Source: Gemmatimonadota bacterium (GTDB lineage: Bacteria > Gemmatimonadota > Gemmatimonadetes > Longimicrobiales > Gaopeijiaceae). Taken from it: 60,321 bases of DNA. Below the pieces are notes generated by a model that saw nothing but the letters and a program-made list of their open reading frames with translations, ran no database searches and was not told the DNA's origin. The stretch lies in assembly GCA_022340755.1 (NCBI GenBank), contig JAJDNI010000299.1, positions 1 through 60,321 of the forward strand, read 5' to 3'. Shown in pieces: positions 18,586-27,102 of the stretch (position 1 is its first letter; each line of letters starts with the position of its first letter). The position numbers and the translations under genes are program-made.

Positions 18586-18666
18586 TCAGGCCTCGTCGGT
18601 GGGATTGGGGCAGATGACTCTGGCGGGGAGGACGCACCCGCGACCGCCGGGGAGCGTTTTGGTCAT
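18586..18666 (-). CDS. possible 26-residue leader ORF
   Basis: A short frame starting MTKTLPGGRGCVLPARVICP and ending NPTDEA. It has a good Shine-Dalgarno (ggagg at 18680-18676, 9 nt before the ATG) and ends 3 nt before the ATG of the lipoprotein gene. Two cysteines are spaced C-x7-C, the same spacing as in the two downstream membrane-anchored proteins. Too short to judge by composition; it may be a leader peptide that couples translation, or a chance frame. Confidence 0.4.
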   Translation of the reverse strand: MTKTLPGGRGCVLPARVICPNPTDEA

Positions 18667-18723
18667 GAAATGAGCCCTCCGCCGGTGGGACCAGGCCGCC
18701 CGTACCGGCGACTCGGTGTCATG

Positions 18724-18745
18724 GTGTATCGGTATACCAATACAC
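18724..18745. promoter_or_regulatory. 22-bp palindrome, candidate GntR operator
   Basis: gtgtat c ggtatacc a atacac: a palindrome in which 10 of 11 base pairs match, centred at 18734.5, and notably AT-rich for this genome. It lies in the divergent region between the propeller-lipoprotein gene (minus) and the M24 peptidase gene (plus). A perfect minus-strand -35 hexamer TTGACA (18771-18766) lies 20 nt before it, so a bound protein would cover the expected -10/+1 region of the operon promoter, although I see no good -10 at 16-18 nt spacing. Assignment to the GntR regulator encoded in the operon is inference. Confidence 0.6.
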
Positions 18746-18909
18746 TGGGACACTTTTCCGACAAATGTCAAGGATTCTGTGTTCGTCTGCCCGGACCGCA
18801 TTCGGTCGGTCCCGGCTGGCGTGACAGCGCCCTTCCCGACCCGACCTGTCGCGGCCCCTCCCCGTCGCCTAACCTGACCGCACCGTCGAATCGCTTCCGC
18901 GGAGGTCCC

Positions 18910-20313
18910 ATGCACGTCGCTCCTGGTGATCGGCCGACTCGCACCCTGATGGTCGCCATCGCGCTCACGCTCGCAACTGCCCCCGCCGTCCCCGCCACCG
19001 CCCAGGCCCCGGCCTACGTGCCACCCGACGCACCGCCTCGATACCATGCACTGCCTCCGGTTCGGCAACAGGCCGAGGAGATGCAGACCTGGGTGGCCGC
19101 GAGGCTGAACCGGGTGCTCCCCGGCCTCATGTCCGAGCACGGGGTGGACATGTGGATTGTGTCGATGCGCGAGTACGGTGAGGATCCGGTCTTCTGGGCG
19201 ATGATCTCTCCGACGACCTTCGCGGCGCGCCGCCGCTCCATCTATGTCTTCACCCGTCGACCGGACGGCTCGGTGGAGCGTCTGGCGCTCGGCGGCACCT
19301 CCCAGGGTGGCCTCTTCGAGATCTATTCATCTCCGCACCCGACGGCCACGGGACGAGCTGCGGAACTGTGGGGTGACGAGCAGTGGCGGCTCCTCCACGA
19401 GATCGTTGCTGACCGGGATCCCGCGAACATCGTCCTGAACATCGATGACACGTGGGCGTTCGCCGACGGACTCGGCGCCGGAGAGCGCGAGGCGCTGGAG
19501 AAGGCGTTGGGCCAGGAGTACGTGACGCGTGTAAGACGCGTTCCTCAGTTGGCGGTCGAGTACATCGAGACACGGGTACCGGAGATGATGCCCCGCTACC
19601 GGGAGATGGAGGAGACGGTCCACGCCATCATCTCGGAGGCGTTCTCCAACTCCGTCATCACGCCGGGCGTCACCACCACCGAGGACGTGGTGTGGTGGTT
19701 GAGGCAAAAGGTCGCCGATCTGGGGATGACCGTCTGGTTCCATCCGGACGTGGAGGTGCAACGCGCCGGCGAGGTGCCGTCGGAGGGGCCCGTCGTCATC
19801 CAGCGTGGCGACTTGCTCTGGACGGACTTCGGTATCACAGCGATGCGACTGAATACCGATACCCAGCACGACGGCTACGTGCTCGAGGAAGGCGAGACCG
19901 ACGTACCCGAGGGTCTGAAGAAGTGCCTCCGGACCAGCAACCGGATGCAGGACATCACACTCGCGGAGCTGAGGGTCGGACGCACGGGCAACGAGGTGCT
20001 GGCCGCGGTCCTGGCACGCATGAAGGACGAAGGGATCACCGGGTCGCTGTACTCGCATCCCATCGGCGACAACGGTCACGGTGCAGGCCCCCTCATCGGC
20101 CTCTGGGACCGCCAGGAAGGTGTCCCCGACCGCGGAGACGCGAAGGTCCGCGCGTCCACGTGGTTCTCCATCGAGCTGCAGGCGTCCGTCCCGGTGGCGG
20201 AGTGGGGTGGAAAGACCGTGAACTGCCGCCAGGAAGAGGAGGCCTACGTGGATCAAGGAGGCGACGTACACTGGGTGTTCCGGCGGCAGGACAGGCTCCA
20301 CCTGGTGTGGTGA
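18910..20313 (+). CDS. exported M24-family metallopeptidase (Xaa-Pro aminopeptidase-like)
   Basis: Predicted exported protein of 467 residues with a signal peptide (TLMVAIALTLATAPAVPATAQA). The C-terminal half is a creatinase/pita-bread fold with the expected metal ligands in order: two Asp (WTDFGI and DTQHDGY region), His (GDNGHGAGP), Glu (FSIELQ) and Glu (CRQEEEAYV). The N-terminal half is the substrate-positioning domain (VDMWIVSMREYGEDPVFW). Cleaves amino-terminal residues before proline in characterised relatives; this substrate is unproven. ATG at 18910 is set by ggaggt at 18901-18906; the frame is open further upstream but that part has no family similarity and runs over the palindrome. 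Confidence 0.88.
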   Translation: MHVAPGDRPTRTLMVAIALTLATAPAVPATAQAPAYVPPDAPPRYHALPPVRQQAEEMQTWVAARLNRVLPGLMSEHGVDMWIVSMREYGEDPVFWAMISPTTFAARRRSIYVFTRRPDGSVERLALGGTSQGGLFEIYSSPHPTATGRAAELWGDEQWRLLHEIVADRDPANIVLNIDDTWAFADGLGAGEREALEKALGQEYVTRVRRVPQLAVEYIETRVPEMMPRYREMEETVHAIISEAFSNSVITPGVTTTEDVVWWLRQKVADLGMTVWFHPDVEVQRAGEVPSEGPVVIQRGDLLWTDFGITAMRLNTDTQHDGYVLEEGETDVPEGLKKCLRTSNRMQDITLAELRVGRTGNEVLAAVLARMKDEGITGSLYSHPIGDNGHGAGPLIGLWDRQEGVPDRGDAKVRASTWFSIELQASVPVAEWGGKTVNCRQEEEAYVDQGGDVHWVFRRQDRLHLVW

Positions 20314-20528
20314 GGGCGCCTGGGGAGAAGAAGGCGATATGCGAAGTCGTTCGTGGGGACCGGGTGGCGGGCGTCTGGATTGACCATATGGCGGTGGAGT
20401 TCGTTCGGGTCTACCGGCTCCCGCGGGCGGCCATACTACCTCCAGCGCCGACCCGCACACCCCGACCGTGCGTGCGCGGCGCATGAGTGCCTGTTCCTCC
20501 CGCCCGAGGTTCCTTATCGTCCGTGCCC

Positions 20529-22625
20529 ATGAGCGACCGACCCTCCTTCCTCGAAGAGCTGAAGCGCCGCAAGGTCGTGCGCGTGGCCATCGTGTATGCG
20601 GCCGTGACGTGGGCGGTGCTGCAGGTGGCCGACATCGTGCTGCCGGCGTTGGGCCTCCCCGAGAAGCTGATGACGGGGCTGGTGGTGGTCCTCGTGCTGG
20701 GATTCCCGGTGGCGCTGGGGCTGGCTTGGGCCTTCGACGTGACGCCTACAGGGGTGAAGCGGGCCGACAAAGCTCGGAGCGAGACCGACGGCACCGACGC
20801 GGTCACCGAAGGGCCGATCACGCACTCCTGGGTCTCCGTCCGCACGGTGGCGGTTGCCGTTGTGATGCTCCTGGCAGGGTGGTTGGGCGGACGCTTCCTC
20901 GACGGTGGGGCCGGTGGTGAGACCGCCGGCGCGGCTACGACCTTGGACCTTCCCTCGGTGGCGGTGCTCCCCTTCCGCGACCTCGGCACCACCGCCGATT
21001 CGGTCCACTTCGCCGACGGCATCCAGGACGACATCCTCACCCAGCTGGGCCGCATCGACGCGCTGCGGGTGACCTCACGGACCTCCACGGAGAAGTACCG
21101 GGACACCGAGAAGGACATCCCCACCATTGCCGGCGAGCTGAAGGTGAGAGCCGTTCTGGAGGGCGGCGTCCAGCGCACCGCGGACCGGGTGCACATCAAC
21201 GTCCAGCTCATAGACGGCGCCACCGACAAGCACCTGTGGGCGCAGACGTACGACCGGGCGCTGAACGCCGACAACGTCTTCGCCATCCAGTCGGAGATCG
21301 CCCGGGCGGTAGCGGACGCACTCAAGGCGGCCCTCACCCCCGACGAGGAGAAGGCGCTCTCGGAGGTGCCCACACACGACATGGCGGCCCTCGACCTCTA
21401 TCACCGGGGTCGCAGCCTGATCGATTCGGAGAACAGCGACGATCAGAGCGCGGCGATCCCTGTCTTGGAGGAGGCCGTGCGCCGGGACCCCTCCTTCGTT
21501 CGGGCATGGGCGGAGCTGACCCGGGCGCGTAGCTGGCAGATCCGGCAGGGATTCGAGGGTGACACGCTCCCGGCGCGCCAGGCGTTGGACCGCGTGGTGG
21601 CTCTGGCGCCGGGCAGCATCGACGCGAACCTCGCCGAGGGAAACTACCTCTACTACGCCCGGGGCGACTTCGCCGGAGCCCTGGAGTCTTTTCAGAGACT
21701 GAGTGGTGCCGGAGCCGCAAACGCGGACGTGGCGTTCTTCACCGGCAACGTGCTGCGGCGGCTCAATCGGTGGGACGAGGCCGCCGAGCGTTTCACCGAG
21801 GCGGCGCGTCTCGATCCGGTGAACCCCCGCGCATATTTCGACCTGGCGTACACCGACCAGATGCGCAGGCGGCTCGACGAGGCACAATCAGCGGCGGAGC
21901 GTGCGGCCCAACTCGCTCCGGACATGGAAGAGGCCATCGCGCAACAGATCGACATCGCCCTCTGGGGCAGGGGTGATTCTCTACGGGCGCGGGCGCTGCT
22001 TCCGCAACTGCGGGCTGTGGCCCGGGACGGCCGCCCCGACCTGGCGGCGGCGGATCTCGCGTTCATCCATCGCGACCCCAGGTCCATGGACCTCGCCGCA
22101 CAGGTGGAAGTACCCGGCGTCACCTTCCAGGACTACTTCCTCCACCCCGGCGGGCCGGTTGAGCTCTGGCGGGCCCAGATGGCGTGGGCCCTGGGGGACA
22201 CCGCCGGGGCCCGAAGCCTCTCCGTGGGGCTGGAGGCGGCCTTGGTGAAGACCATGCCCGTGCTGGCGGAGGGAGGGCCACCAGCTCCCGACGGTGAGGA
22301 TCTCTTCGGGATCAAGGGAAGCCTGCACGCCATGCGGGGTTGGGTCGCCGCCTTCAACGGAGACCGCAAGCGCGCCCTGGCCGAGGTCGACAGCGCCGTC
22401 TCCCTGTACGGTCCGGATCAGGATCCGAACGACGGCACGGCCCTTCTGAGGCAGCGCGCCTTGATCCGTGTCGTGGTGGGAGACGCCGCCGGAGCCGTGG
22501 AGGACCTGCGCAGGCTCCTCGAAGGCCCGGGCCTCACCACCGTGTGGGAGTTGCGCCTGGATCCCTTCTACGACTCGCTCCGGGGGCGGAAGGATTTCCA
22601 GGAGCTGGTGGGCGGGGGGAGTTGA
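20529..22625 (+). CDS. TolB-like/TPR-repeat protein with N-terminal membrane module
   Basis: A 698-residue protein. Residues 1-75 form a module typical of this group (FLEELKRRKVVRVAIVYAAVTWAVLQVADIVLPALGLP) with two membrane helices; a third follows the linker (VRTVAVAVVMLLAGWLGG). A TolB/FlgO-like domain follows (SVAVLPFRDLGTTADSVHFADGIQDDI, LKVRAVLEGGVQRTADRVHINVQLIDGATDKHLWAQTYDR). The remainder, from about residue 280, consists of TPR-like helical repeats. Such proteins often carry a kinase, cyclase or wHTH domain; none is present here. Likely a scaffold or signalling protein facing the periplasm. ATG at 20529 was preferred to the upstream in-frame start because the family begins MSDRPSFLEELKRRKV. 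Confidence 0.85.
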   Translation: MSDRPSFLEELKRRKVVRVAIVYAAVTWAVLQVADIVLPALGLPEKLMTGLVVVLVLGFPVALGLAWAFDVTPTGVKRADKARSETDGTDAVTEGPITHSWVSVRTVAVAVVMLLAGWLGGRFLDGGAGGETAGAATTLDLPSVAVLPFRDLGTTADSVHFADGIQDDILTQLGRIDALRVTSRTSTEKYRDTEKDIPTIAGELKVRAVLEGGVQRTADRVHINVQLIDGATDKHLWAQTYDRALNADNVFAIQSEIARAVADALKAALTPDEEKALSEVPTHDMAALDLYHRGRSLIDSENSDDQSAAIPVLEEAVRRDPSFVRAWAELTRARSWQIRQGFEGDTLPARQALDRVVALAPGSIDANLAEGNYLYYARGDFAGALESFQRLSGAGAANADVAFFTGNVLRRLNRWDEAAERFTEAARLDPVNPRAYFDLAYTDQMRRRLDEAQSAAERAAQLAPDMEEAIAQQIDIALWGRGDSLRARALLPQLRAVARDGRPDLAAADLAFIHRDPRSMDLAAQVEVPGVTFQDYFLHPGGPVELWRAQMAWALGDTAGARSLSVGLEAALVKTMPVLAEGGPPAPDGEDLFGIKGSLHAMRGWVAAFNGDRKRALAEVDSAVSLYGPDQDPNDGTALLRQRALIRVVVGDAAGAVEDLRRLLEGPGLTTVWELRLDPFYDSLRGRKDFQELVGGGS

Positions 22626-22944
22626 GGCGTAGCCGTACCGACCGACAGCGGTGTGGCATGACGGTCGCTCGGCCAGCGCGACGTCCTCGACAGACCCGAG
22701 GTCGAGGAAACCGACCGATTCCGCCGCGTGCCCCCAGCTTCCGGTGCCGGCAGTCGGACCGCCCTGGAAACTCGCCCCACTCCGCTCCGTAGGGCCGTCA
22801 GAACCGATGATGCAACGTCTCGGCGCTTGATCCGGTCATACGAAGCGTGCACCCGCTGGGACGCGCGGTGCTGTTGAAAGCGCGGAGGCTCCGCCTCCGG
22901 GCGGGGTCCTCTGTGTCAGATTCCGTGAGGGGATGGAGGGAATG
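22626..22944. other. intergenic region, about 320 nt
   Basis: Between the TPR gene and the permease gene on the same strand. I see a small hairpin cggaggc-tcc-gcctccg at 22883-22899 in the probable 5' leader of the permease gene and the permease's Shine-Dalgarno (ggaggg, 22935-22940). No coding frame or convincing promoter pair was found. Confidence 0.5.
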
Positions 22945-25455
22945 ATGGTCGACGTGAAGCGCGCCACCCGAACGTTCACAAAGACCCCGTTCATCACCGC
23001 CGTCGCGGTGGTCTCCCTGGCGTTGGGAATTGGCGCGAACGCGGCCATATACTCGCTGTTCGACCAGATGCTCCTGCGGTCGCTGCCGGTGCAGGATCCC
23101 GACCGGCTGGTGAACCTGGCGGCACCGGGCCCCAATCCCGGCTCCCAATCGTGCAACGAAGCCGGCGACTGCCAGGCGGTGTTCAGCTACCTCATGTTCC
23201 GGGACCTGGAGAAGGCCGACGGCCCGTTTTCGGGCGTCGCGGCCCACCGCCTCTTCGGAGCCAACCTGGCCTTCGAGGAGCACACCCTCAGCGCGACGGG
23301 GCTGCTGGTGTCGGGCTCCTACTTCCCGGTCCTGGGCGTTCGCCCGGCGTTGGGCCGGGTGTTCGGCGTCTCCGACGACCAGAACATGGGGGAGAGCCCG
23401 GTCGTGGTCCTCTCCTATGACTACTGGGAGAGCCGCCTGGGCAAGGACCCGTCGGTCCTGAACCGAACGCTCATCGTGAACGGACAGCCCATGACCGTCG
23501 TGGGGGTGGCCGCGAAGGGCTTCACCGGCACCACCCTGGGCGCCGAGCCCGACGTGTTCGTGCCCCTCACCATGCGCGCCCAGATGGAGCCTTGGTTCCA
23601 GGGTCAGTTCGACAACCGACGGTCGTACTGGGCCTATGTGTTCGCCCGCCTGAAGCCGGGCGTGACCATCGAGCGGGCCGCGCAGCAGATCAACACCACC
23701 TACAGTGGCATCCTCAGCGAGGTGGAGGCACCCCTGCAGACGGGGATGAGCGCAGCCACCATGGAGCGCTTCAAGGCGAAGAAAATCCTGCTGGAGCCGG
23801 GGGCGCGGGGTCAGAGCAACCTCCACCACGAGGCCAAGACGCCTCTCACGTTGCTCTTCAGCATCACCGGCCTCGTTCTGCTCATCGCGTGCGCCAACAT
23901 CGCCAATCTCCTCCTGGCGAGGGGGGCCGGGCGGAACCAGGAGATGGCAATCCGAAGCTCCCTGGGAGCCAGCCGTCGTGCCCTGCTGGGCCAACTCCTC
24001 ACCGAGTCTGTCCTCTTGGCCCTCATGGGCGGCGTCGCCAGCCTACTGGTGGCCAGGTGGACACTGAAGCTCATCGGCTCGATGATCCCAGCGCACGACA
24101 TGGGTGCCGTGAGCTTCCAGCTCAACCCGTCCATGATCGTGTTCGCCGGCGTGCTGGCACTGGGCACGGGCTTCCTCTTCGGGCTCTTCCCGGCGCTGCA
24201 CGCGTCGCGGACGGACCTGGTGACGGTCCTCAAGTCCAGCTCGGGCCAGCCGGCGGGTGCCAAGGCGGCCGCGCGCTTCCGCACCAGCCTCGTGACGGCC
24301 CAGATCTCTCTTTCCATGGCCCTGCTGGTGGCCGCAGGCCTCTTCATCAAGAGCCTGGTGAATGTGAGCAAGGTGGACCTGGGCATCGACACCAGCCACC
24401 TGGTGGTGTTCGGCATCTCGCCGGTGCTCAACGGATACAAGCCCGAAGAGAGCATGGCCCTGTTCCAGCAGGCGGAGACCGAGCTGTCCGCCCTTCCCGG
24501 GGTGACCGGAGTCTCCACGGCGCTGGTTCCGGTGCTGGGGGGAAGCTCCTGGGGCAACGACGTGGCCGTGGAGGGCTTCCAGGGCGGTCCGGACGTGGAC
24601 CAGAACGCCCGCTTCAACGAGGTGGGGCCGCACTACTTCAGCACCCTGGGGATGCCCCTCCTGGGCGGCCGCGAGTTCGACGAGTCCGACGTGAAGGGCT
24701 CACCCAAAGTGGCGGTGGTGAACGAGGCCTTCGCCAAGAAGTTCGGCCTGGATCCCCGGCAGGCCGTGGGCAAATTCATGTCCCAGAGCCGGAACGCCAC
24801 CGGTGACAAGCTGGATATCCAGATCGTGGGGGTGGTACAGAACGCCAAGTACAACGACGTGAAGCAGGAGGTACCCCCTCTCTTCTTCCGACCCTACCGA
24901 CAGGATGAGAGCCTGGGGTTCATCAACTTCTACGTGCGCACGTCATTGGAGCCCGACCAGATCCTCAAGGCCATTCCCCCGGTCATCAAGAAACTGGATC
25001 CCAATCTGCCCATTGAGAACCTGAAGACCCTGGACCAGCAGGTGAAGGACAACGTTTTCGTGGACCGCATGATCAGCACGCTGGCGGCGATGTTCGCCGG
25101 GTTGGCCACACTGCTTGCGGCGGTGGGGCTGTATGGGGTCCTCGCCTACACGGTGGCCCAGCGCACTCGGGAGATCGGGCTTCGCATGGCCCTGGGCGCG
25201 GGTGCCGACAAGGTGCGGGGCATGGTGTTGAAGCAGGTCACCAAGATGCTGGTCATCGGTGGGATCATCGGAGTGGTAGCGGCGCTCCTCCTGGGGAAGA
25301 CCGCCCAGTCACTCCTCTACGGTCTCCAGGGGAACGACCCGTGGGTGGTGGCGGCGGTCTCCGTGGTGCTGGCGGTCATCGCTCTGGCGGCGGGGTACCT
25401 GCCGGCGCTGCGCGCCTCTCGGGTGGATCCGATGCAGGCGCTACGGTACGAGTAG
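22945..25455 (+). CDS. ABC permease of the ADOP (duplicated orphan permease) type
   Basis: Inner-membrane protein of 836 residues built of two FtsX/MacB-like halves. Each half has a membrane helix at its start (TPFITAVAVVSLALGIGANAAIYSLFDQMLLRSLP), a large periplasmic MacB_PCD domain and a three-helix FtsX core (first: ITGLVLLIACANIANLLLARGAGRNQEMAIRSSLGASRRAL; second: GVLAYTVAQRTREIGLRMALGAG). It ends in the family signature SRVDPMQALRYE. No ATPase gene is adjacent, consistent with the orphan name, so it must borrow an ATPase or work otherwise. Function in this group is unproven. The start is ATG 22945, where ggaggg gives a sensible spacing; 22933 and 22942 are in-frame alternatives. Confidence 0.92.
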   Translation: MVDVKRATRTFTKTPFITAVAVVSLALGIGANAAIYSLFDQMLLRSLPVQDPDRLVNLAAPGPNPGSQSCNEAGDCQAVFSYLMFRDLEKADGPFSGVAAHRLFGANLAFEEHTLSATGLLVSGSYFPVLGVRPALGRVFGVSDDQNMGESPVVVLSYDYWESRLGKDPSVLNRTLIVNGQPMTVVGVAAKGFTGTTLGAEPDVFVPLTMRAQMEPWFQGQFDNRRSYWAYVFARLKPGVTIERAAQQINTTYSGILSEVEAPLQTGMSAATMERFKAKKILLEPGARGQSNLHHEAKTPLTLLFSITGLVLLIACANIANLLLARGAGRNQEMAIRSSLGASRRALLGQLLTESVLLALMGGVASLLVARWTLKLIGSMIPAHDMGAVSFQLNPSMIVFAGVLALGTGFLFGLFPALHASRTDLVTVLKSSSGQPAGAKAAARFRTSLVTAQISLSMALLVAAGLFIKSLVNVSKVDLGIDTSHLVVFGISPVLNGYKPEESMALFQQAETELSALPGVTGVSTALVPVLGGSSWGNDVAVEGFQGGPDVDQNARFNEVGPHYFSTLGMPLLGGREFDESDVKGSPKVAVVNEAFAKKFGLDPRQAVGKFMSQSRNATGDKLDIQIVGVVQNAKYNDVKQEVPPLFFRPYRQDESLGFINFYVRTSLEPDQILKAIPPVIKKLDPNLPIENLKTLDQQVKDNVFVDRMISTLAAMFAGLATLLAAVGLYGVLAYTVAQRTREIGLRMALGAGADKVRGMVLKQVTKMLVIGGIIGVVAALLLGKTAQSLLYGLQGNDPWVVAAVSVVLAVIALAAGYLPALRASRVDPMQALRYE

Positions 25456-25485
25456 ATCCTCGGGGGCGCGGCACGCGGATGAGTG

Positions 25486-25516
25486 GGCTCGCCGGGGGCC
25501 ACCGCCCCGGCGGGCC
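25486..25516. terminator. bidirectional hairpin between convergent genes
   Basis: 12-bp stem (ggctcgccgggg / ccccggcgggcc, one G-U pair) with a 7-nt loop, centred in the 68-bp gap between the ADOP permease gene and the amidohydrolase gene. Position suggests termination for both strands; no long T run on either side. Confidence 0.55.
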
Positions 25517-25523
25517 GTCCCGC

Positions 25524-26990
25524 CTAGAAGAGCCCCACCTTCCCCTTCACGCTGGCGATGAGCTTCGCCGGGTCGTAGCCGACGCCCTGGCGGAAGACCA
25601 TCGACACGTTGCGGATGTCCGAGATGTTCGCCGCGGGGTCCCCGTCGATGACTACCAGGTCCGCCTGCTTCCCCCGCGCCAGTGAGCCCACCAGGCCGTC
25701 ACGTCCCAGGTAGGTGGCCCCGTTGAGGGTGCAGATCTTGATGGCCTCGAGGGGCGTGAACCCCGCCTCCACCAGTAGCTCCACCTGTCTCTGGTCGGAG
25801 TAGCCCGGGATGACGCCGCCGTACCCCGTGGGATCGGTGCCGGCGACGAGGAGCCCGCCCGCCCGGGCGAAGCGCAGCTCCATGGCCATGTCCTTCTCGA
25901 AGAGGGACGCGTAGATGGACTGGGCGTTCTTCTGGACGGCCTGGTGGGTGCTCTCGAACTGCTCCTGAAGGATGGGATCGAGGACGTCGATGCCCGGCGG
26001 CTCAGGGCGGCCGGGGGTGAACGTCTCGAACACGGTGAGCGTGGACGTCACCGCCACGTGGTGGGCGATGAGGTAGTCCATGAGCTCCTTGAACTCAGGA
26101 CCCTGGGCGTCCACCTGGTTCAGCGCAGCCATGCCCACGTTCTGCCCCGGACATTCGTCGGGCGTCTTGTCCTTCACGAAGTCGGTGGCGACGAAGAAGC
26201 CGTGCTCCAGGTCGTCGATGCCCAGGTCGGCGGCTTCGTGGTACGTCACCGAGCACAGATGGCCGGTGATCTTCGCCCCCCGGCGGTGCGCCTGCTCGAT
26301 GGCCGCGCTGAGCTCCGCCCGGGTGATGTTCATGTAGGCCTTGAACGAGGTGGCGCCGGCATCGCCCCAGAAGTCCACCATGCGGCGGGCGTCGTCGGCG
26401 TCCTTCAGGACGTACATCTGATCGATGGGGAGGCCGGGGCCCTGGAGATACGGTGCGGTGGCGTCGATCCACGGGCCCGGCTTGAGACCTCTCTCGATGT
26501 CCTTGGCGATGTTGAGTTCGCCGTAGCCGTTGACGTTGCCCGCCGTCCGCATGGTGGTGACGCCACCGGCGAGGTAGAGGCGTGTGAAGCCCTCGCCGAG
26601 GCTGCCGTAGATCCCCGGTCCCGTCGGGTAGTAGAGATGCTCGTGCACCATGACCAGGCCCGGGATCACCGACTTGCCGGTGAGGTCCATCACCTGGGCG
26701 CCGACAGGTACCTGCGTCGACGTCGACGGCCCCACCGCGGCGATGCGGCCGTCCCGGATGACCAGGGTCTGGTTCTCGCGGGCCGCCGCTCCGGTGCCGT
26801 CGATGACCCGCACGTGCATGAGGGCCACCACCTCAGTGTCCACGGCGACATACTGGCGGACGTTGGGGGAGAGGGTGGGGCGCTGAGCGGCCGCCGGAGC
26901 CACCGCGAGAACCAGAGACGCCGACAGGCCCAGGAACGAGAAAAGGGACGGGCGCGGCGTGCGGTGAGATGGGACGGGGGGTGTGTTCAT
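25524..26990 (-). CDS. exported amidohydrolase-family enzyme
   Basis: Predicted exported metal-dependent hydrolase of 488 residues. A signal peptide (FSFLGLSASLVLAVAPAAAQ) is followed by the small beta-sandwich domain (VIRDGRIAAVGPSTSTQ) and the amidohydrolase barrel: the metal-binding HxH is HEH (LVMVHEHLYY), a Lys in TSFKAYMNI is placed as the carboxylated lysine, histidines occur in KITGHLCSV and DLEHGFF, and the Asp is in VAGTDPTGYG. The C-terminus GKQADLVVIDGDPAANI is typical of imidazolonepropionase-like members. The substrate cannot be read from sequence; peptides and cyclic amides are common for this group. Its start at 26990 is divergent from the MATE gene. Confidence 0.88.
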   Translation of the reverse strand: MNTPPVPSHRTPRPSLFSFLGLSASLVLAVAPAAAQRPTLSPNVRQYVAVDTEVVALMHVRVIDGTGAAARENQTLVIRDGRIAAVGPSTSTQVPVGAQVMDLTGKSVIPGLVMVHEHLYYPTGPGIYGSLGEGFTRLYLAGGVTTMRTAGNVNGYGELNIAKDIERGLKPGPWIDATAPYLQGPGLPIDQMYVLKDADDARRMVDFWGDAGATSFKAYMNITRAELSAAIEQAHRRGAKITGHLCSVTYHEAADLGIDDLEHGFFVATDFVKDKTPDECPGQNVGMAALNQVDAQGPEFKELMDYLIAHHVAVTSTLTVFETFTPGRPEPPGIDVLDPILQEQFESTHQAVQKNAQSIYASLFEKDMAMELRFARAGGLLVAGTDPTGYGGVIPGYSDQRQVELLVEAGFTPLEAIKICTLNGATYLGRDGLVGSLARGKQADLVVIDGDPAANISDIRNVSMVFRQGVGYDPAKLIASVKGKVGLF

Positions 26991-27102
26991 GTGGCCAGCA
27001 TACGCGGGAGCCCGACGGGAGTCCACCACCAGCGGCATGGCGTCCCGGGCCTCGCCGCGACATGTTGCGAGTCTCACGAGATCCCTCCGACCCTCCGCAT
27101 CC

